This document shows, piece after piece, positions 59,821-64,000 of a stretch of 64,000 nt of DNA. The stretch's first letter is position 1. Each line of letters starts with the position of its first letter. The notes under the pieces are model-generated. The model saw only the letters and a program-made list of their open reading frames with translations. It had not been told where the DNA came from and did no database searches. The stretch is from the NCBI GenBank assembly GCA_021307315.1, contig JAJSPD010000018.1, positions 372,001-436,000 of the forward strand, given 5' to 3'. Made by a program: the position numbers and the translations under genes. The stretch is from Bisporella sp. PMI_857. Taxonomy: Eukaryota > Ascomycota > Leotiomycetes > Helotiales > Helotiaceae.

Positions 59821-60619
59821 CTAGAGCATCTTGACTGGCGGATAGTCTTTGTGGGAGACAATGGAAAGTGCGTATTCCTGCCATGCCAGTCTGGTCACCA
59901 TTGATGGACCTGAACATGATGCCAGTGATGAAGTATGAGAAGAGGGAGAGTTTACTTGTTCAAGTCCGCCGCAGATATCATACAGCGTCTGAGGCTTATA
60001 GGCCGGCTGATGGTCTCGAAAGCGAATTGAATCCATGTCCATTCCCAGGTCCGTAGTCAACATCCGCAGAAATCTAGAATGCATGGACCAGACAACGAGC
60101 AGCACCGAAATTAAGGAAGGAACTATGCTTGTCTTACTTCGTGCCAGCGCAAACTCTTCGGATAGAACTGCAATATCGTGCCAGCTGACAAGAATGATAT
60201 CGGTGGAAAGAGAGACTCACTTAGTTCGGGTTACCGACCGATAATGGGTGCTCTAGTTTGGAACATGTGGATACACTTGAATCGAGGAGAAGAGCTACGG
60301 TCAACATTCCTGGAGACCTAGAATATCTGACCAGCTAATGAATATTGAAAAGAAAACAGTACGTGCCTGCCGATTACGTGCCATTCCCTCCCCATGACTC
60401 TCCAACAAATCTTCAGCTTAAACCAGCGGGTGAATCTAGGAGCAGGAGAGGAAGGGCACTCATTGCACGCTCACATTTGCCTATAAGAGGTCTGGAGTTT
60501 TTGGCCAGCCATTGAAGAACGGAGAAGAGCAAGAAAATTTCGTACCTGCTCCAAGGCCACGCAGATCCCTTCGAAGAATCCGAAGCCAGCATCGACCTGG
60601 GGGTTGAAGATGTGAATGA
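59821..60619 (-). CDS. candidate 3' part of an intron-dense gene, unknown family
   Basis: Eight candidate exons on the minus strand join into one open frame of 134 codons plus stop: 60619-60546, 60480-60475, 60435-60367, 60317-60299, 60252-60221, 60167-60138, 60073-59956 and 59877-59821. The last four are best supported: they are flanked by GTGAGT, GTAAGA and GTAAAC donors and CAG/TAG acceptors, introns are 53, 64 and 78 nt, and the frame reads through STHYRSVTRTNS, RRVCAGTKFLRMLTTDLG, FRDHQPAYKPQTLYDICGG and ends SHKDYPPVKML. The upstream part needs a six-nucleotide exon and one GC donor, so it is weaker. I recognise no domain. The 5' end, perhaps at 60.7-61.0 kb, was not resolved. It may also be a decaying gene. 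Confidence 0.4.
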
Positions 60620-61012
60620 CTAATCTAGTTGAGGCTCAGTGTTTTGCCCTCCTGTTACGGTGAATTAGGTAGCTATATAAGGCGCAATAGTTTTCCGGCC
60701 ATTAGCATTTGCTTTTGACCGTGACACCTCCGTACAAGCCCTCAGTGAATCCAGCCAGTGAAGCTAGAATGAGGGTAAAGAATTTGCACTTTCGTGGCCG
60801 GCAGGTCCCAGGCTCTCAATACCGCGACAGCCAATCTAGATCATTCAATCAAGTCAAGGAACTGCAAAAGAAAGGGGAAAGGGGCAGTAATTAACTGTTA
60901 CAGAAATTCACCAGTACAGCTTACAAATCCTCAATTGACTTCTCAAGGACTGCCATCTAGCTTGAAGAGGGAATGAAGAGTACGATTTGGTAACAGAAAA
61001 TATGGCGGTATC

Positions 61013-62010
61013 GAGCGGTTAGTAATAGCCACGCGAAGGGGGTGGGGAGTTACTTACCAGCTTGAGGTTGCTCGGAAACGGGGAGTGGAACCTCAAGGAT
61101 AGGCTTACCTCAGAACCCGCAAATCTGTCAAACATTTGAGTTCCAAGACCAGAAATCTACAGCGGTATCACCAGCAAGTTGCCCCCCGGCATGCTGGCTT
61201 CCAATTCTGCTTCACTCTAGCAGTATCCTCAAACGCTGGCAGATTTGCGAACTCTGAGACAAGCCTATCCGCGAGGACTCCAAGCAACAGGATACCCAAG
61301 CGGTTAGCAAGTAGTCAACCGTAAAGGAGAAGGAAATTATTTACCGTCAAGTAAGTGCACGGGAACTAGGAGGGAACCCCGAAGGCAGGCAGTGGTATCC
61401 TCGCAGCCTACCAGATCTTTGATTCCAAGACCAGAGATCCGCAGCGGTATCACCAGCAAGTTGCCCCCCGGCATGCTGGCTTCCAAACTCTGCTTCACTC
61501 TGGCGGTATCTCTCCGATCTGGAAGGCTGCAAGTTCCAAGACTAGCCTGTCCTCGAGGACTCCAAGTGCCTCAGTAGTGGCGAAGCGGTTAGCGTAAGGA
61601 CACCGTGAAGGGGGGGGATGTGTACTTACCGTTTCGGAGAGCGCATCATACCGGAATACCGGGAAGAAGGTCTATAAGATCGGCCAGCCATTGCGTTCAA
61701 TTATGAGAAATGGGAAAGACTTACGAAACGAAAGTGACCGAGCATGCAGCTAGACAATAACATGGAAGGGGAGTGGTTAGTACATAGCCGCTCAAACAAG
61801 GGAATGGAGTTACTTACCGCTCGTTGGCGAACTGGCATTTGCTGCAAGCCAGCGGTATCCCCACACATACACCAGACCCCCGAGTTCCAAGACAAAGTGA
61901 AAGGTGGTATTACTAGATGCCCTCACCGGCATCTAGCTTCCAAGACCATAACACCAGCGGTATCCTCAGCAAATATAACATACATGCAAGTTCCAAGACC
62001 AGCAACATCA
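61013..62010 (-). repeat. decayed tandem repeat, unit about 285 bp, with look-alike introns
   Basis: Two units of about 282-285 bp are clear. A 45-bp block is identical at 61160-61204 and 61442-61486 (282 bp apart), inside a longer similar stretch that begins TTCCAAGACCAG at 61141 and 61423. Block GAGGACTCCAAG recurs at about 61274 and 61555. Each unit also carries, on the minus strand, a GTAAGT-type donor followed about 45 nt later by CTAAC: donors at 61057, 61344, 61629 and 61817, branch sites at about 61019, 61303, 61588 and 61775. Inside the units a shorter motif (GCGGTATC ... TTCCAAGAC on plus) repeats every 50-60 bp, up to about 62000. Confidence 0.75.
61495..61842 (-). CDS. candidate spliced segment in the repeat array
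   Basis: Four minus-strand exons with canonical borders: up to 61818, 61749-61725, 61671-61630 and 61569-61495. Introns are 68, 53 and 60 nt, each with a CTAAC or GGCTGGCC-like branch region. One frame reads GIPLACSKCQFANER, then CMLGHFRF, TFFPVFRYDALSET and ALGVLEDRLVLELAAF, ending IPPE and a stop. It contains C-x2-C-x6-C (CSKCQFANERC). However, other frames across the same exons are also open for some distance, and the chosen frame meets stops upstream near 61905. So the splicing is better supported than the protein. I do not recognise a family. Confidence 0.3.
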
Positions 62011-62219
62011 AAACAACCACACCACCATACAAAAAACGCAAAAACAACCCGAAAAAGCAAACGCCAATAACTCCCCCAGAACCCACGGGCTCACAATGGA
62101 GTATGTACAATAAAACTAATACAAAAAATGATGCACATTATAAGACAAAGGAAAGGATGACACTAAGCCTCCAATAAATGTGAAGGCGATGTACGCTATT
62201 TTGGTGATTGTTTAGTGAT

Positions 62220-62267
62220 GCCTGGAAGAATGGGATTTGGGACCACCCGCATCCCATTCTCCCAGGC
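62220..62267. repeat. strong inverted repeat (hairpin)
   Basis: Arms 62220-62236 and 62251-62267 pair at 16 of 17 positions around a 14-nt loop. The left arm is GCCTGGAAGAATGGGAT. It lies just downstream (minus-strand sense) of the 62347 stop codon, so it could act as an RNA 3' structure, or be the relic of a small mobile element. Confidence 0.8.
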
Positions 62268-62346
62268 CTTATTTTCAAGTTTTTTTTGGCGAGGGCCGGT
62301 AAGGGCCCTCTATTGGGGGATGTAAGAACGAAAGGGGGTGACTTAC

Positions 62347-63189
62347 CTATTCTTCGTCCATGGTTCCGTGTTCCAGGCAGTGGAGATGCCGGAGGGCCAG
62401 CGCCTTGTACTCCTCGTAGGCCACGTTGTCCAGCTCCTGGAGGTCGATATCCGGGAAGTCTCCAGCATGCTCCCAGTTCCAGCCGCCAGCGGCAAAGCTG
62501 GCGACGCAGGAGGAGCATCGGTCGGGTGGAGCCTCTCCAGCAGGGAAGTCGCCAGGGACCGAAGGACGAACGTAGACCCCGTCCTCGCGAACCAGGTATT
62601 TCCTGTGTTCGCTGCCAATGAGCCGACGAGACCCTGGTCGATGTGGTCGGCATCCCGAAGAAAAGCCTTCCTTATCTCCCAGGGTCTCCACAGGAAAGAA
62701 CCTGACCCTCGACACAGTCTTGGTTAGGTGCATGAAATGCACCCGTTTCCTCGAAGACTGGCCGTTGGCGGGCCGCAGGCAGGATTTCCGGGGTGGCCCA
62801 GAGAGCGCCAGCTTCAACGAGGCGGCGCTCACGTCCGGCAATCCGGAGTTCTGAGGCGTCGCCTTAACCGGAAATCCAGGGGCCTGTCCAGTGAGGGCCA
62901 GTATCCTGGAAAACTCGCTGAGGTCCGGCAACCCGGAGTTCTCAGGAGTGGCCAGTGGCTCCGGAAGGGTCCCGAGGCCAGATCCATCGGCGACGGCTCC
63001 AGATGGCTCAGCGGGGGGACTGGCCATCTGGGGTCGCTGGAAAAGGCGCCTTCCAGGGATCCGGACGTAGGATGGCCGGGTCCATTGAGGCGACTGTGGC
63101 CGATCCAGTTCCAGAACGGCCAGAGAACTTGGGAGAGGGTTAGTGGAACACTGCTTACCGCCGTGTCCCTTCCACCACGCACCCCTGAT
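62347..63189 (-). CDS. GC-rich hypothetical ORF with internal repeats
   Basis: A minus-strand frame open from an acceptor-like CCCACAG at 63190 to the stop at 62347, about 280 codons. The earliest in-frame ATG is at 63027 (MASPPAEPSGAV); the frame probably continues from an upstream exon. Two similar segments of about 30 residues occur, each with the core NSGLPD and then LAL-G (NSGLPDLSEFSRILALTG and NSGLPDVSAASLKLALSG). A basic cluster RKSCLRP..RKRVHF and SRVRFFP follow, then a Cys pair DRCSSC, and an acidic end with ELDNVAYEEYKALALRHLHCLEHG. The stop is followed directly by GTAAGT, so a 3' UTR intron or an alternative frame is possible. Plus-strand frames over the same DNA are shorter. No family recognised. 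Confidence 0.45.
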   Translation of the reverse strand: MRGAWWKGHGGKQCSTNPLPSSLAVLELDRPQSPQWTRPSYVRIPGRRLFQRPQMASPPAEPSGAVADGSGLGTLPEPLATPENSGLPDLSEFSRILALTGQAPGFPVKATPQNSGLPDVSAASLKLALSGPPRKSCLRPANGQSSRKRVHFMHLTKTVSRVRFFPVETLGDKEGFSSGCRPHRPGSRRLIGSEHRKYLVREDGVYVRPSVPGDFPAGEAPPDRCSSCVASFAAGGWNWEHAGDFPDIDLQELDNVAYEEYKALALRHLHCLEHGTMDEE

Positions 63190-63261
63190 CTGTGGGATGT
63201 TAGCCAATCGCCATTAGAAGTGGTGCAAGCTAAGCAAGCGTAGGACGAAAGAAAACGGTGC

Positions 63262-63440
63262 TACTGATTCTGACATAATGAAAGACGACGAGCGTGAAAA
63301 CAACGAACATAGCGACAACGAACATAGCTACGGTGAGCATGAAGACGACGAGCAATAGCGAAAACGAGCATAGAGACGACAAGCATAAAAGATAATAAAC
63401 ATAACGACGATGACATAGCGACGATGAGTACTTTGACAAC
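63262..63440. repeat. degenerate minisatellite
   Basis: About a dozen imperfect copies of a 15-18 bp unit resembling ACGAACATAGCGACA, with frequent GACGACGAGCAT variants. It is too degenerate to give one clean period. It separates the GC-rich ORF from the small gene at the right edge. Confidence 0.7.
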
Positions 63441-63530
63441 GATGAGCACATGGCAGAAGCAAAGAGCAAGTTGATGGCACGTGATTTTTATTGTAGCTAA
63501 GCGAGCCTAAAAAGGGGCTAGACGCAACGG

Positions 63531-63977
63531 TCACAAATAGTCAAAGTCCCCTCCAAATGATGACGATGAATCAACACCCGGCAATTGAGTCACTTCCTCA
63601 ACAAACTTGTTCCCAAAGAAAAGGCTACGCAATGCGTGAAGCAAATCCGTCCTGGAAAAATGAGCTGAAGCGCTGGCAACAGCTGGCATCTTACAGACGA
63701 CAGACTTCGCCAAAATCGCGGGCAGCAGGGGACATGGAGAAGCAGACTACCACGATCCACTAGGATGCGTCAAGCTTGCACTCGCAGTCACGCTGAGCAG
63801 ACGCGCTCGCAGTCAATCCAGGTGCGGTGTGATCAGCATTCATAACATCAGCGACGATGAAAAGAAAGTGCTTACCCTCTCAATGTGATGCCGAACACTG
63901 TCAGCGACTCTGGAAAGCTTGTCGGAGCCAGAGCCGGTGACAGCGATCGAACGGATTGGAATTCGAGAAGCAGGCAT
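63531..63977 (-). CDS. candidate small gene at right edge
   Basis: A likely first exon is 63977-63876: MPASRIPIRSIAVTG, then GSDKLSRVADSVRHHIER, ending at a GTAAGC donor. A second piece at 63689-63531 reads MPAVASASAHFSRTDLL and ends FGGDFDYL with a stop; AAG just before it could be an acceptor. Whether the two belong together, with unresolved exons between 63700 and 63870, is uncertain; one alternative acceptor at about 63800 would give a stop after only ten more codons. No family recognised. The exon-like composition (even codon use, no low complexity) argues against chance. Confidence 0.35.
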
Positions 63978-64000
63978 CGTGTTGACGACGATGTGCTTAA

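Noticed and set aside
61013..62010. CRISPR-like appearance of repeated blocks
   Set aside because: Eukaryotic context, unequal repeats, similar rather than unique spacers, and splice signals explain the pattern better.
63140..63172. 31-nt intron GTAAGC...CCAAG in the GC-rich ORF
   Set aside because: Too short for a spliceosomal intron in this genome, where introns are 45 nt or more; reading through keeps the frame open.
62338..63243. Plus-strand frames of 129 and 171 codons
   Set aside because: They lie opposite the longer minus-strand frame, which has splice signals and internal protein repeats. GC-rich sequence leaves several frames open.

Overview
The window is nuclear DNA of a filamentous ascomycete (Pezizomycotina). 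Genes carry several short GT-AG introns of about 45-80 nt with CTAAC-like branch sites. The gene set includes an ApsA/Num1 cortical protein, ATG5, fimbrin, a HET-domain relic and several Pezizomycotina-type membrane proteins. Protein wording suggests Leotiomycetes, but that is an inference from memory. There are no prokaryotic operons, tRNAs, rRNAs or CRISPR arrays that I could support. Most CDS models below were joined by hand from exons whose phases close exactly; spans run from start codon to stop codon and the exons are given in the evidence.

Layout, left to right. 0.3-2.1 kb (-): hexose transporter. 3.7-4.6 kb (-): ATG5. 6.3-8.2 kb (+): seven-transmembrane protein. 9.6-11.2 kb (+): DHA1-type MFS exporter. 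11.7-15.6 kb (-): large MIT-domain protein. 15.6-19.0 kb: gene-free. 19.0-21.7 kb (-): sterol O-acyltransferase. 22.7-23.9 kb (-): small RING plus ankyrin-like protein. 24.4-24.9 kb (-): hotdog thioesterase. 25.5-27.6 kb (+): fimbrin. 28.4-29.6 kb (-): SR splicing factor. 30.4-31.7 kb (-): mitochondrial carrier. 32.8-33.7 kb (+): ribosomal protein eL18. 34.0-35.3 kb (-): MRM2-type rRNA methyltransferase. 35.5-38.0 kb (-): repeat-built coiled-coil protein. 38.3-39.4 kb (+): OST3/OST6. 39.9-41.6 kb (+): HET pseudogene. 41.8-42.9 kb (-): 2-hydroxyacid dehydrogenase. 43.4-44.5 kb (+): glutathione S-transferase-like protein. 45.3-49.6 kb (-): ApsA/Num1. 49.6-53.9 kb: gene-free. 53.9-54.8 kb (-): HAD hydrolase. 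55.1-57.0 kb (+): integral membrane protein. 57.6-59.0 kb (+): NmrA-like epimerase.

The last 5 kb (59.0-64.0) is different in character. The minus strand shows densely packed splice signals, very short candidate exons, a decayed tandem repeat of about 285 bp whose units carry look-alike introns, a strong hairpin, a GC-rich repetitive ORF and a degenerate minisatellite. I could join parts of it into open reading frames but recognise no family. This is the most likely place for something undescribed.

The genes are mostly independent housekeeping or accessory functions, not one pathway. Shared themes are transport (two MFS proteins, a mitochondrial carrier), cytoskeleton and cortex (fimbrin, ApsA), translation and RNA (eL18, MRM2, SR protein), and membranes and secretion (ARE, OST3). 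Four tight divergent pairs (24.9/25.5, 38.0/38.3, 42.9/43.4, 54.8/55.1 kb) may share promoters.
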